Numbered from the stretch's first letter, positions 35,829 to 44,846 are shown. The stretch is DNA of 51,139 nt from Lactobacillus delbrueckii subsp. delbrueckii DSM 20074 = JCM 1012 (GCF_001433875.1 NZ_AZCR01000004.1:1-51139), one strand, 5' to 3'. The notes: generated from the sequence alone by a model not told the origin. Translations and numbers: made by a program.

Positions 35829-35853
35829 CAAAAAAGCATCCCTGAGGATGCTT
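35829..35853 (-). terminator. malR terminator
   Basis: Minus-strand stem AAGCATCC / GGATGCTT followed by TTTTTGC, just after the malR stop. It makes malR a separate unit. Confidence 0.88.
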
Positions 35854-35859
35854 CAGCTG

Positions 35860-36819
35860 CTATTTGGTTGATTCGGCCTCGCTCAAGGTCGGTTCGATAA
35901 AGACCTCCCCTTGCGGCGCGCCGTTTTGGGCAATTTTTCTTAAAATGAGTTCCGCCAGCTTCTCACCGACCAGCCAGAGGTTTTGCTTGACGGTCGTGAT
36001 CGTCGGCGATGACACCCGGTCTAAAAGGACCCCGTCATAGCCGATCACGCCAAAGTCTTCCGGAATCTTGGCTTCCGCCTCCACCAGGGCCTGGATGACC
36101 CCCATGGCAATCCGGTCGCTGGCACAGACAAAGCAGGTGTTCTTGGGACATTCGCCCAAGTGGTCCTGGATAAATTCCCGGGCCGCGGCTAAGCTGTTTT
36201 CCACCCGGAAGACGCTGGGAATCTTCTTATTTTGCTGCATGGTGTTGACATAACCAGCTTCTCTGGAAAATTCAAAAGCCTCACGGACATCGATGCCGAT
36301 AAAGACCACATTCCGGTAGCCCGCCTTCAAGGCATACTTGGTCGCCATGGTCTCACCCAGCAGGTTGTTGGTGTCGACAAAGTCGTAGCCGCCCCGGTTC
36401 TCGCCAAACAGGACGAAAGGCTGCTTAAGCTCGTTCAATTGGGGGTAATCATCAGTCCTAGCTCCGGTGATCACATAGCCGTCAGCTGCTCCCTGGTCCA
36501 GCTGGCTCCCCTTCAAGAGCAGCTGGAGGGAATAGTTCTGCTTCTTCAACTCCGTCGCCATGCCAAATAAGACATTGGTAAAGTAAGGGTCGGTATCGTC
36601 GACGTCTTCTAAAATCACGAACTTCACCACGCTGGTCTGGTTCTTGGCCAGGGCCCGGGCCGCGTTGTTGGGGTGATAATTCAATTTGTGCATGGCGTCT
36701 TCAACAACGACCTGCAGTTCCGGAGCAACCAGTTCGGGGTGGTTGATCACCCGGGAAACGGTCATCTTCGACACATGGGCCTTGCGAGCCACATCTTCTA
36801 AAGTAGCGGTTCTCTTCAA
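35860..36819 (-). CDS. malR: LacI-family regulator of the maltose locus
   Basis: A 319-residue repressor-type protein. The helix-turn-helix with hinge opens it: ATLEDVARKAHVSKMTVSRVINH. A periplasmic-binding-type sensor domain follows (VISGARTDDYPQ-like centre, CVCASDRIAMGVIQAL, GVIGYDGVLL). The start codon is TTG at 36819, eight bases after GGGAGG; no ATG fits the conserved N-terminus. A promoter of the form TTACAA then TAGAAT lies about 60-90 bp upstream. It presumably binds the paired operators at 32276, 35779 and possibly 38683. The inducer is unknown but is probably maltose or a breakdown product. Confidence 0.93.
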   Translation of the reverse strand: MKRTATLEDVARKAHVSKMTVSRVINHPELVAPELQVVVEDAMHKLNYHPNNAARALAKNQTSVVKFVILEDVDDTDPYFTNVLFGMATELKKQNYSLQLLLKGSQLDQGAADGYVITGARTDDYPQLNELKQPFVLFGENRGGYDFVDTNNLLGETMATKYALKAGYRNVVFIGIDVREAFEFSREAGYVNTMQQNKKIPSVFRVENSLAAAREFIQDHLGECPKNTCFVCASDRIAMGVIQALVEAEAKIPEDFGVIGYDGVLLDRVSSPTITTVKQNLWLVGEKLAELILRKIAQNGAPQGEVFIEPTLSEAESTK

Positions 36820-36968
36820 GCAAATTTCCTCCCATCAAGGATTCCTAGTTTAAACTTTTCCTTCTTCACTTCCTATGCTAGATTCTAACACAAAATAATA
36901 TATTTTTTGTAAGTTAAAAAATCCGCTTTCAAAAAATAGGATTATTCTTTACATATTAACTAATCTAT

Positions 36969-38591
36969 TTATTTTTTCACCCGGCAGAGAAAGGCCGTGT
37001 AAGCTGGCAGGACAGCAGCCGACAGGTCTTCCGGGACAGGCCCGTTAGCCAGAAGGACTTCCTTGACCTTATCCGGCAGGGAGACTTCCTGCTCCTCGCC
37101 AGTCAAGTTGCAGACAACTAGCCACTTGTCTTCCGCGTTTTCCCGGTGGTAGGCCATGACGGCATCTGCCGTGTCCAAAAGTTCAAAGGACCCATCGGTC
37201 AAAATCCGTTCCTGGTGGCGGAGGGCAATCAGCTTCTTATAGAAATAATAAATTGAATCCTGGTCATTCAATGCATTTTTTACGTTTATTTCCTGGCAGT
37301 TAGGGTTAACCGCCAGCCATGGCCGGCCGCTGGTAAAGCCGGCGGAAGCTGAAGCATCCCACTGCATTGGGGTCCGGGCATTGTCCCGGCCCCGGGCATT
37401 GATGGCCTTGATCAGGTCCTCCTTCTTCCAGCCCTCTGCCAGCCGCTCCTGGTACATCCGCCGGGCTTCGATGTCTTCTACCTCGTCGATAGCCGAAACC
37501 GGGCAGTTGGTCATCCCGATTTCCTCACCTTGGTAGATGTACGGGGTTCCCCGCAAGCCATGCAGGAGAAGGGCCAGCATCTTAGCGCTGCGCTCGCGGT
37601 ACTGCTGGTCATTGCCTAAGCGGGACACGATCCGGGGCAGGTCGTGGTTGTTCCAAAAGAGGCTGTTCCAGCTGTGGTTAAAGTCCAGCTTCTGCCACTT
37701 GGCCAGGACATTCTTCAAGTCTCCGTAGTCAAGGGGCTTGATGTCCCACTTTTCCTTGCCGGCCTGCTTGTCCAGTTCCGTGAATTCAAACTGGAAGACC
37801 ATGGACAGTTCTTTTCTGTCCGGGTCGCTGTACAGAGGAGCGTTGTCTAAAGTTGCCCCCCAGGTTTCCCCGACCGTCAAAAAGTCCCGGTCGCCAAAAG
37901 TCTCCCGGTGCATCTCCTGCAGGTAGTCGTGCAGCTTAGGGCCGTTAGCGGTAATCTCTTCTTCCGGGACCTTGCCGATCAGCTCGATCATGTCCATCCG
38001 GAAGCCCCCGATCCCCTTGTCAATCCAGAAGTTCATCAGGTCGTAGACCTTCTGCCTTAGGGCCGGGTTCTTCCAGTTGAGGTCCGGCTGCTCCTTGGCA
38101 AAAAGGTGGAGGTAGTACTGGCCAACCTGGTCGTCATATTCCCAGGCGCTGCCGGAAAAAGCCGACTTGAGCTCATTGGCCTTGTCCGCCCAGACATAGT
38201 AGTCGTGTTCCGGAGAGGAAGGATTTTTCCGGGCTTCGATAAACCAAGGGTGCTGGTCAGAGGTGTGGTTGACCACCAGGTCCATCACGATCCGGATTCC
38301 CCGCTTCTTGGCCTCACTGATTAATTCGTCCATGTCCGCCATGGTCCCGTACTGGGAGTCGATGGCTTCGTAGTCGGCTATGTCATAGCCGTTGTCCACG
38401 CCTGGTGACTTGTAGACCGGGCAGAGCCAGATGGCATCGATGCCCAGGTCTTGCAGGTAATCCAGCCGCTTGATGATCCCCCGCAGGTCGCCGACCCCGT
38501 CGCCGTTTGTGTCCTGGAAGGACTTGGGATAGATCTGGTAGATCACGGCCTGCTTCCACCATGGTTCTTGCTTTTGCTTTTCTGCTGTCAT
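36969..38591 (-). CDS. Alpha-glucosidase / oligo-1,6-glucosidase type GH13 enzyme
   Basis: A 540-residue intracellular GH13_31-type glucosidase. The nucleophile region GFRMDMIELIGK, acid region LTVGETWG and third region NNHDLPRIVSR are all complete. The calcium-loop sequence DTNGDGVGDLRGI is typical. The residue after the nucleophile Asp is Met, neither the Val of oligo-1,6-glucosidases nor the Thr/Ala of maltases, so the linkage preference is uncertain. It differs clearly from the second alpha-glucosidase at 34086. It has its own upstream region with one good and one weak operator and sits just before malR. Confidence 0.92.
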   Translation of the reverse strand: MTAEKQKQEPWWKQAVIYQIYPKSFQDTNGDGVGDLRGIIKRLDYLQDLGIDAIWLCPVYKSPGVDNGYDIADYEAIDSQYGTMADMDELISEAKKRGIRIVMDLVVNHTSDQHPWFIEARKNPSSPEHDYYVWADKANELKSAFSGSAWEYDDQVGQYYLHLFAKEQPDLNWKNPALRQKVYDLMNFWIDKGIGGFRMDMIELIGKVPEEEITANGPKLHDYLQEMHRETFGDRDFLTVGETWGATLDNAPLYSDPDRKELSMVFQFEFTELDKQAGKEKWDIKPLDYGDLKNVLAKWQKLDFNHSWNSLFWNNHDLPRIVSRLGNDQQYRERSAKMLALLLHGLRGTPYIYQGEEIGMTNCPVSAIDEVEDIEARRMYQERLAEGWKKEDLIKAINARGRDNARTPMQWDASASAGFTSGRPWLAVNPNCQEINVKNALNDQDSIYYFYKKLIALRHQERILTDGSFELLDTADAVMAYHRENAEDKWLVVCNLTGEEQEVSLPDKVKEVLLANGPVPEDLSAAVLPAYTAFLCRVKK

Positions 38592-38622
38592 TTTATTTCC
38601 TCAAACTCTCATCTAAATTCAG

Positions 38623-38696
38623 CTGAAGCGCTGTCATTTTTTCTACAAGTTTAGTATAGGAAAAACAAGCGCGGATGCAAGCAGTTACCGCTAACC
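38623..38696 (-). promoter_or_regulatory. Operator candidates upstream of the first alpha-glucosidase
   Basis: AGTTACCGCTAACC at 38683-38696 matches the core of the operators at 32303 and 35806. A weaker CTGAAGCGCTGTCA lies at 38623-38636. Their spacing is 60 bp, unlike the 27 bp of the other two promoters. Confidence 0.5.
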
Positions 38697-38701
38697 AAAT
38701 C

Positions 38702-38726
38702 AAAAAAGAGCTGCCCGGGCAGCTCT
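38702..38726 (-). terminator. Terminator of the YibE/F-esterase operon
   Basis: The 20-bp palindrome AGAGCTGCCCGGGCAGCTCT is followed on the minus strand by TTTTTG. Confidence 0.9.
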
Positions 38727-38751
38727 CGTAAATAATAAATCCATTTTTCGT

Positions 38752-39618
38752 CTATTGGTAAAGCTGGGTCAGCTTGTCCTTGTTTTCATCGTAGTTGATC
38801 CCGGAGAAAAGATGGTCCAGCCACTCCAGGCTCAAATTGAACCAGCGGGCCGTGTGCGGGTTGCCCTGCCAGAAGATGTCTTCCGTGGACAGTTCCGGAG
38901 TGGCCAAAGAGTAGCCGTGGTAGCCGATGTCAAACATGTGGGCCTCGCACTTGACCTTGTTTTGGAACAAGGCTTCCTCATAGGCCAGGGCATTGGTCGG
39001 CAGGCAGATCGGGTCGTTCCAGGACTGGAAGATGAAGGTTGGCGGCGTCTTCGGACTTACCCCCAGGGCCGTGTCGACCAGCTTGGGGTCAGGCGGCAGG
39101 GCCCCGTCAGCCCGGCCGCCGATTTCAAAGGCCACCTTGTGGACGTCAGTCAAAGGGTAACCCAGAATCGTGGCATTTGGCCGGACCTGGTCCCCCTCAT
39201 AGCCATAGCTTTCCTGGTATTCAGCTTCATCAGCCAGGTAGTTGGCCGCGCTGACAATATGGCCGCCGGCGGAAAAGCCAATAGTCATGATCTTGTTTGG
39301 GTCAATCTGGTATTCAGCAGCGCGTTCGCGGTAGTAGTTGACCGTGCTGAGAACGTCCAGGCCGGCATCAGGATAGATCATCCCTTCATCTTGCAAAAGA
39401 TTGTAGCTGACCACGCAGGCGTTGAAGCCCCGGCTGACATAGGCCAGGGCCACCGGCTCACCTTCCTTGACGGAGAGGTGGGTGAAGGAGCCGCCCGGCA
39501 CGACGATGGCCAGGGGGCGAAGCTTGTTTAAGGGAGCGTGGCCGCTTTTAACCGTGTAGGTCTGCAGCTGGTAGGTCCGGCCGTTAAAGTTCTTGATCTC
39601 TAGTTTTTTCGTTTCCAT
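38752..39618 (-). CDS. Alpha/beta hydrolase, esterase-like
   Basis: A 288-residue cytosolic alpha/beta hydrolase. The nucleophile elbow GFSAGGH, oxyanion region VVPGGSFTH, acid region QSWNDPICL and a His in IGYHGYS complete a BD-FAE/acetyl-esterase type active site. I start at ATG 39618: the GTG four codons earlier is part of the ribosome site GTGAGG. The gene begins inside the end of the second YibE/F gene (35-bp overlap), so it is the third member of that operon. Substrate unknown; carbohydrate acetyl esterase is possible. Confidence 0.87.
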   Translation of the reverse strand: METKKLEIKNFNGRTYQLQTYTVKSGHAPLNKLRPLAIVVPGGSFTHLSVKEGEPVALAYVSRGFNACVVSYNLLQDEGMIYPDAGLDVLSTVNYYRERAAEYQIDPNKIMTIGFSAGGHIVSAANYLADEAEYQESYGYEGDQVRPNATILGYPLTDVHKVAFEIGGRADGALPPDPKLVDTALGVSPKTPPTFIFQSWNDPICLPTNALAYEEALFQNKVKCEAHMFDIGYHGYSLATPELSTEDIFWQGNPHTARWFNLSLEWLDHLFSGINYDENKDKLTQLYQ

Positions 39619-40378
39619 TTTTTGCCTCACTTTGCCGGCTCATCCCCTTGGCCAGCAAAAAGGTCGCCAAAGGAACCGTCAGCAGCACACCGAGCAGAGA
39701 ATACATGATGATCAGTGCTTCGTTTACAAAAAGTTTATCATTAATTACCTCACCAAAGGAATAGTGGAGCCGGTAATACCATAAAAAGAGGGACAAAAAG
39801 CTGCCAAACATCCCGTAAATGATGGTGTTCATAGCTGTGCCCAAAACGTCGTAGCCGATGGCTGCCCCGCTCTTCATCAGCTGCTCTTCCGTAATATCCG
39901 GCTTGGCCTTCTTCAGTTCCAAAATCCCCGAACTCATCGACACGGCGGCTTCCGCCACCGCCCCAAGGGCGGAGAAAATGGCCACGGTGACGGCGATCTG
40001 CCCGTAGCTGATCCCCGGCATCTGGGAGTGACCCAGGAGGATTTCCCCGGCTTCCGGCCCCAAACCGGCGGCTTGGGCCAGGTATTGGATGCCTAAGATC
40101 AAGACGCTGACGAGGGATAAGACGATCAAAGAGGCATAGAAGGAATTTTTAGCCACGGTATAGTCATGGGTGCCCAGGAAGATAATCGTGGCCAGCTTGA
40201 GGGGCACGAAAATCGCGGTGATGATGGGAATGCTCAAGCCCCAGGAGATAAGCATGGCCACCAGGACCAGCAAGAGGCTGTTGATCAAGACGCTGAAGAA
40301 GCTGCGGATCCCGGTTTCCCCGCCGATGATGGTCATCAAGATAGCCAAAACGATAATTAAAGCGCCAAGGCTGCTCAT
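39584..40378 (-). CDS. YibE/F-family membrane protein (short, second)
   Basis: A 264-residue membrane protein with about seven hydrophobic segments of the YibE/F family. Family marks are LGAVAEAAVSMSSGI and SGAAIGYDVLGTAMNTIIYG. It overlaps the first YibE/F gene by four bases (ATGA) and the esterase gene by 35 bases. Family function is unsettled; transport or membrane-stress roles have been suggested. The two halves side by side probably form one complex. Confidence 0.87.
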   Translation of the reverse strand: MSSLGALIIVLAILMTIIGGETGIRSFFSVLINSLLLVLVAMLISWGLSIPIITAIFVPLKLATIIFLGTHDYTVAKNSFYASLIVLSLVSVLILGIQYLAQAAGLGPEAGEILLGHSQMPGISYGQIAVTVAIFSALGAVAEAAVSMSSGILELKKAKPDITEEQLMKSGAAIGYDVLGTAMNTIIYGMFGSFLSLFLWYYRLHYSFGEVINDKLFVNEALIIMYSLLGVLLTVPLATFLLAKGMSRQSEAKNGNEKTRDQEL

Positions 40379-41484
40379 TCTTGCTTACCCCCTTTCTGCG
40401 GCTTTTTTAAAAAGAGGAGGCTGCAGAGGCTGGCAAAAACGATGGTCAAAACGATCCCGATTGCTGAAACCGCGCTCTGCGTCGCCCCTAAGGACATGGT
40501 GAAGTTAAAAGTCGTCGCGATAGTGTTATTGTCCCGGAAGTACAGGATTGTTTCCGGCAGGGCTTCAGAAATGAAGATCAAGACCAAAACATTGATCAAA
40601 GGCCCCATGATCTCCTGCCCCATCGTCCGTCCGCTGGCCAAAAGATCCTTAACGGTGATCTCGGGCTTGTGCTGGATCAGTTCATACAGGCTGGAAACGA
40701 TGTCCGTCGCCTCGTCCATAACTGCCCCAAGTACCCCCAGCAGGGCCTGGGCCATGAAGATCCCCCGCGTGTCCTGAGTGGCATAGTCGCCCATTTCATA
40801 GTTGAGGTAGGTCTCCCCGGTCAGTTTGATAACGGCATAGCAGAGGGCAAAAGAGACAAAGACCCCGAGCAAGGTTGCCAGCCAGGTGACCAGCATCTTT
40901 TTGTTTACCCCCTGCACGATAGCCAGGCTGAAGAAGGAGAAGACGATGTCAGCCAGGGAGAACATCCAGATGATCCCGGCCCCGTTGACCGCCACGTCCC
41001 ACAAGATCAAGCAGTAAAACAGGATCCAGCTGATAGCCATGGAAACGATCAAGTGCCAACTCCGCCGGCCGACTACCGCCACCATCAAGGCCAGGGTAAT
41101 AACCAAGGTCATGACCAGGATCCAGTCTCTTTTTGGTGAAACTAGGGCCAGGCTGCCATCAGTCACTGTCACGAAGACCCGCTCGCCTGCCCGGTACTTC
41201 TGGGTGACCAGCTGGGAAGGGTAGTAGGTGTTGACCGTTTCAAAGGTCTGCCCTTTGTACTTGCCGGTCAAGACTTGAACGTGCAGGTACTGCCGGCGTT
41301 CTTCATCCTTGTTGCCGTAAATATCAGTTTCTTTTTTCAGCAGGCGGTCCTTGATCTTCGTGTCCGTGATCACCGCCACCGGGTTCTTGTAGCCGGTCGT
41401 CTTAAAATAGGTCAGCGCGGCTAGGCCCAGACCCAGGGCCAACAGGACCAGGGCGGCCAGGATGCGCTGCTTTTTCGTTTCCAT
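40375..41484 (-). CDS. YibE/F-family membrane protein (long, first)
   Basis: A 369-residue protein: one N-terminal membrane anchor, an extracytoplasmic domain of ~95 residues (YLHVQVLTGKYKGQTFETVN), then about seven membrane segments with the YibE/F mark LGVLGAVMDEATDIVSSLYE and SGRTMGQEIMGPLINVLV. It is the first gene of a three-gene operon with the shorter YibE/F protein and an esterase. Confidence 0.88.
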   Translation of the reverse strand: METKKQRILAALVLLALGLGLAALTYFKTTGYKNPVAVITDTKIKDRLLKKETDIYGNKDEERRQYLHVQVLTGKYKGQTFETVNTYYPSQLVTQKYRAGERVFVTVTDGSLALVSPKRDWILVMTLVITLALMVAVVGRRSWHLIVSMAISWILFYCLILWDVAVNGAGIIWMFSLADIVFSFFSLAIVQGVNKKMLVTWLATLLGVFVSFALCYAVIKLTGETYLNYEMGDYATQDTRGIFMAQALLGVLGAVMDEATDIVSSLYELIQHKPEITVKDLLASGRTMGQEIMGPLINVLVLIFISEALPETILYFRDNNTIATTFNFTMSLGATQSAVSAIGIVLTIVFASLCSLLFLKKPQKGGKQE

Positions 41485-41553
41485 CCTCTTTGTATTTGCC
41501 TTTCCATTTTTTGCTTATTTTTAAGTGACAGTCAGTCCCTTATTATTTTAAGC

Positions 41554-41580
41554 AAAAAAGGACCGCTTTCGCGGTCCCCT
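41554..41580. terminator. Terminator after the coiled-coil MerR-like gene
   Basis: Stem GGACCGC / GCGGTCC with loop TTTC; the A-run at 41554-41559 gives TTTTTT on the minus strand, which serves the gene ending at 41615. Confidence 0.88.
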
Positions 41581-41614
41581 TTGATTCTTAAGTATAATTT
41601 AGCAAATCACGCGA

Positions 41615-42250
41615 TTATTTGAAAATCTTCTTCCACCAGGGAGTCTTCTTGGGCGCCAGCTGCATGTCAGCCAGGGTCCGGTAGGTTGGCGCCCCCTTGG
41701 CCGCGTTCTCCTGGGCCCGTCTGAGCAATTCCTTGTGAACTTCCTGGTCGCTCTTGGCCATGTCAGCCACGACCTGGGCCCTTTTCTGCTCCGGAGTGAC
41801 CGGCTCATCTTCTAAAAAGCCGTCATCAAAATCCGGCAGGTCCAGGACATCAGCCGCTGGCTCAAGGGAATCTTCCGGCTTTTCCGCTTTCTTAGCCGCT
41901 TTCAGCTGGGCCAGCTGCTCTTTCAGTTCAGCAATTTCCTGGTCCTTGGCGGCCAGGGCAGCTTCCAGCTGGTCTTCCCTGGCTGTCTTGACCGGTGCTT
42001 CTTCCTTTTCACCAGCAAAAAGTTCCTGGGCCGCCTGGTCGACCTTCTGCCCTGCCTTGACCAAGTCCTGCATTTGCTTCAAAACTGTCAAGTCTTCCGG
42101 CCGGTAGCGGCGGGTATTCTTGACCCTGGGAAAGTAAGCTGGTGAAGCAGCCTTCTCCACCGCCTGCGAATACTTGCGCAGGGTGTTCTCGCTGACCCCA
42201 AGGGCCTGGGCGGCTTCACTAGTCTTCATCTGCTCACTTTTCTCACTCAT
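41615..42250 (-). CDS. MerR-like helix-turn-helix protein with a coiled coil and amphipathic C-terminus
   Basis: A 211-residue protein in three parts. Residues ~8-62 form a MerR/RacA-type DNA-binding fold (TSEAAQALGVSENTLRKYSQ, RRYRPEDLTVLKQM). Residues ~85-125 are a heptad-rich coiled coil (EDQLEAALAAKDQEIAELKE). An acidic linker follows, then a basic-aromatic end WWKKIFK that could touch the membrane. This layout recalls chromosome-anchoring or division-associated proteins such as RacA, but it is only a resemblance. It starts 49 bp after ddl with no terminator between, so it is likely cotranscribed with a cell-wall gene. The ribosome site is weak. Confidence 0.78.
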   Translation of the reverse strand: MSEKSEQMKTSEAAQALGVSENTLRKYSQAVEKAASPAYFPRVKNTRRYRPEDLTVLKQMQDLVKAGQKVDQAAQELFAGEKEEAPVKTAREDQLEAALAAKDQEIAELKEQLAQLKAAKKAEKPEDSLEPAADVLDLPDFDDGFLEDEPVTPEQKRAQVVADMAKSDQEVHKELLRRAQENAAKGAPTYRTLADMQLAPKKTPWWKKIFK

Positions 42251-42299
42251 GTTCTGACTTTCTTTCGCAAAAAAACTAAATTTTCAAAGTACTTTTTTC

Positions 42300-43388
42300 T
42301 TAGTCGTGCTTGTGCAGGAGAGTCTTCTTGTGGGCGTAGCGCTCTTCAGCCAGCCTGATCAAGCGGGTGATCAAGTCTGGGTAAGAAATCCCGGCTTCTT
42401 CAAACAGCTTCGGGTACATGCTGATGTTGGTAAAGCCTGGCAGGGCGTTCAATTCGTTGAAGATGACTTCCCCGTCGCTTTCTCTAAGCATGGAGTCAAT
42501 CCGGGCCATGCCGCTGCACTCAGTGATCTGGTAGATCTTCAAGGCGTTTTCCTGGACCTTTTCCGCGGTTTCTGCCGGAATCTGGGCTGGAATCTGCAGG
42601 GTCGTGGTTGATTCTGTGCTGTACTTGTTTTCGTAGCTGTACCAAGTATTGTCGGCGTTGATGATCCGGCCGACCCCGGAAACTACCGGGTGGTCGTTCC
42701 CCAAAACGGCGATTTCAACTTCAGTGCCTACAATCCCTTCTTCAACCAAAACCTTGTCATCGTACTTGAAGGCTTCGGCCAAAGCTTCAGCGTAGTTGCT
42801 GTCGTCAGTTACGTGAGTGATGCCGACGGAAGAACCCTGGTTGGACGGCTTGACGAAGAGGTTGCTGGTGCCCAGCTGGCCGCTGACCCAGTCGTAGCTG
42901 AGCTTTTGGTTCTTGGCGTCCTCATATTCGTAGCGCTTGATAGATACCCACTTGGCTACCGGCACGCCGGCTCTTTGGGCCAGGATCTTGGTGAATTCCT
43001 TGTCCATGGTTACGGCTGCCGCTAAAACGTCAACCCCGACGAAAGGCTTGTCGATCAAGCGGAAGAGGCCCTGCAGGACCCCGTCTTCACCCAGGTTGCC
43101 GTGAACGATTGGGAAGAGCACGTCCAGTTCCGGCCGGGAAGCCAGCTCGATCAAGTTGGAAAGGTTGGCCGTCTTGTCATTTTTTTCCACCATGTAGCCC
43201 GGCTCTTCCAGAACCTTGTATGAATCAGCTTCACTGGCCACGTAGCCAGAGTTCGTGATCCAGATCGGGTGCACGTCAAACTTGTCCTTGTCGATTGCCT
43301 TGTAGATGTTGCCGGCTGAAGTGATTGAGACTTCGTATTCGGAGGAGTTCCCACCAAAAATCAAACCAACTTGTGTTTTTTTCGTCAT
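42300..43388 (-). CDS. ddl: D-alanine--D-alanine ligase
   Basis: Makes D-Ala-D-Ala for peptidoglycan precursors. The 362-residue ATP-grasp protein begins QVGLIFGGNSSEYEVSI. It has VKPSNQGSSVGI in the nucleotide region and FNELNALPGFTNISMYPKLF with the metal ligands near the end. The region NTWYSYENKYS carries Tyr where, by family knowledge, D-lactate-using ligases of intrinsically vancomycin-resistant lactobacilli carry Phe, so ordinary D-Ala-D-Ala is expected. I start at ATG 43388, eight bases after GGAG, not at the TTG 21 bases earlier. Confidence 0.95.
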   Translation of the reverse strand: MTKKTQVGLIFGGNSSEYEVSITSAGNIYKAIDKDKFDVHPIWITNSGYVASEADSYKVLEEPGYMVEKNDKTANLSNLIELASRPELDVLFPIVHGNLGEDGVLQGLFRLIDKPFVGVDVLAAAVTMDKEFTKILAQRAGVPVAKWVSIKRYEYEDAKNQKLSYDWVSGQLGTSNLFVKPSNQGSSVGITHVTDDSNYAEALAEAFKYDDKVLVEEGIVGTEVEIAVLGNDHPVVSGVGRIINADNTWYSYENKYSTESTTTLQIPAQIPAETAEKVQENALKIYQITECSGMARIDSMLRESDGEVIFNELNALPGFTNISMYPKLFEEAGISYPDLITRLIRLAEERYAHKKTLLHKHD

Positions 43389-43473
43389 TGTTTCGTCTCC
43401 TTTTATCAATCTGTATTATACCGAAAACTCGGGCTTTTGGCGCACTTTCCAGGCAAATTTTAAGTTTTTTTAG

Positions 43474-43516
43474 TGAAAGCGCTTAATGGCGAAAAAAGCA
43501 AAAAATCAGCTATAAT
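43474..43516 (+). promoter_or_regulatory. CAP-protein promoter with a cre-like site
   Basis: TATAAT at 43511-43516 lies about 26 bp before the chosen start. TGAAAGCGCTTAAT at 43474-43487 matches 12 of 14 positions of the catabolite-responsive element and sits near the -35 region. Carbon-source control by CcpA is a guess. Confidence 0.5.
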
Positions 43517-43541
43517 ATAAACTAGAAAGGGGTTGATGAAG

Positions 43542-44846
43542 ATGCGTCATAAGCCAGCACTGCTTTTACTGCCGGCAATCCTTCTGGCAGTAGGGTCCAC
43601 GGCTGTCCAGGCGGCAGAATTCACGCCGCAGGAACAGGCAGAGGTGCTCCGTTTTCAAAGAGAATACCAGGCCTTGAGCAAGACCGTCTACACCCAGCAG
43701 AATATCTATGCCAGCAAGCCTTCCTTGAAGAAGAAGTTCAAGGCGGGCAGCTTAAAGTCTAGCTACATCAACGAGCAAGTCGCCTACATCAACTACTACC
43801 GTGACCTCTTCGGCTTAACTGCCGTCAAGACAACAAGCCATGGCAACAAGAATGCCCAGACGACGGCCGCCGTCATGGCCGCCATTAATGCCAACCCGTT
43901 CGTCAACCAGCACGGGCTGCCAAATGAGAAGCGGCCACGCTACATTTCCAAGAAGAACTGGCTTTTGGCCCAGGACGTTTCCAACTCGGCCAACCTCAAC
44001 TTCAATGCCAGCCCGCAGACGGCTGGGGACGTCGTGACCGACCTCTTGACCGACCGCTATAATCTGTCGGGTTCTGACACCGGCCACCGGGCCTGGCTGC
44101 TTTCCACCCGCTTAAGCAAGATTTCAGTCGGGGCAGCTTACGGGACCAACGGCTACCGCTACTCAGTCAACCAGGTCTTGAATGTGGGCGACAGCGCAAG
44201 AACTGCCAGCCGGGAAATGGTAGCCTATCCAAATGCCGGGGTCTTCCCCCTGGAGCTTTTAAATGGACAAAACATCGCCTGGTCTTTATACTTTTCAAAC
44301 AAGGTCGTGACCTCAACCCCAAAGATCACCGTTACTGACGATGACACCGGCAAGACGGTCACCGCCAGCCAAGTGGCCAACTACAGCGAGTACGGCTTTG
44401 GCAACTTCCAGACCGTGATCACCTACTACCCAAGCAAGCTGCAGCTGACAGCCGGCCACAAGTACACGGTCAGAGCCGGTACCCTGGCCACTTACAGCTT
44501 CAAGCTCTTCAAGCAGAGCAGCAGCCAGACTTATTCAAGCAAGGTCTCCTCTTCCAGCACCCAGAGCAAGAACATGGTCAGCCAGAAGGACCTGCAAAAC
44601 AAGGGCCTGGCCAAGTACCTCTACAAGGTCGGCAAGAACATCTCCACCGTCAAGAGTAAGAAGATCACCAATGCCAAGGCAGTCAAGAAGACCAGCAAGA
44701 CAAAGAAAACTAGTAAGAAGACTAGTAAGAAATCTAGCAAGAAGTCTAGTAAAAAGTCCGCGAAAAAGTCTAGTAAGAAGTCTAGAAAAAAATCTAGTAA
44801 GAAAGCTGCCAAAAAGTCTAATAAGAAATCTAGCAAGAAAAAGTAA
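43542..44846 (+). CDS. Secreted CAP-domain protein with a Lys/Ser-rich tail
   Basis: An extracellular protein of 434 residues. A signal peptide ends near VQAAEF. A CAP/SCP-like domain spans about residues 65-220 (YINYYRDLFGL, NQHGLPNEKRP, TGHRAWLLSTRL, YSVNQVLNVGD). A short beta-rich region follows. The last ~60 residues are almost only Lys and Ser in KKSS-type repeats. I start at ATG 43542, nine bases after AAAGGGG; an ATG two codons earlier is too close. The basic tail would hold the protein to teichoic acids or DNA on the cell surface; there is no LPXTG anchor. Its specific function is unknown. Confidence 0.87.
   Translation: MRHKPALLLLPAILLAVGSTAVQAAEFTPQEQAEVLRFQREYQALSKTVYTQQNIYASKPSLKKKFKAGSLKSSYINEQVAYINYYRDLFGLTAVKTTSHGNKNAQTTAAVMAAINANPFVNQHGLPNEKRPRYISKKNWLLAQDVSNSANLNFNASPQTAGDVVTDLLTDRYNLSGSDTGHRAWLLSTRLSKISVGAAYGTNGYRYSVNQVLNVGDSARTASREMVAYPNAGVFPLELLNGQNIAWSLYFSNKVVTSTPKITVTDDDTGKTVTASQVANYSEYGFGNFQTVITYYPSKLQLTAGHKYTVRAGTLATYSFKLFKQSSSQTYSSKVSSSSTQSKNMVSQKDLQNKGLAKYLYKVGKNISTVKSKKITNAKAVKKTSKTKKTSKKTSKKSSKKSSKKSAKKSSKKSRKKSSKKAAKKSNKKSSKKK
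44690..44845 (+). repeat. Low-complexity repeat coding the Lys/Ser tail
   Basis: About 150 bp of imperfect 12-bp units such as AAGTCTAGTAAG. Ser codons here are mostly TCT and AGT, whereas the body of the gene favours AGC, so the tail has its own codon pattern, as expected for repeat expansion. Confidence 0.8.
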
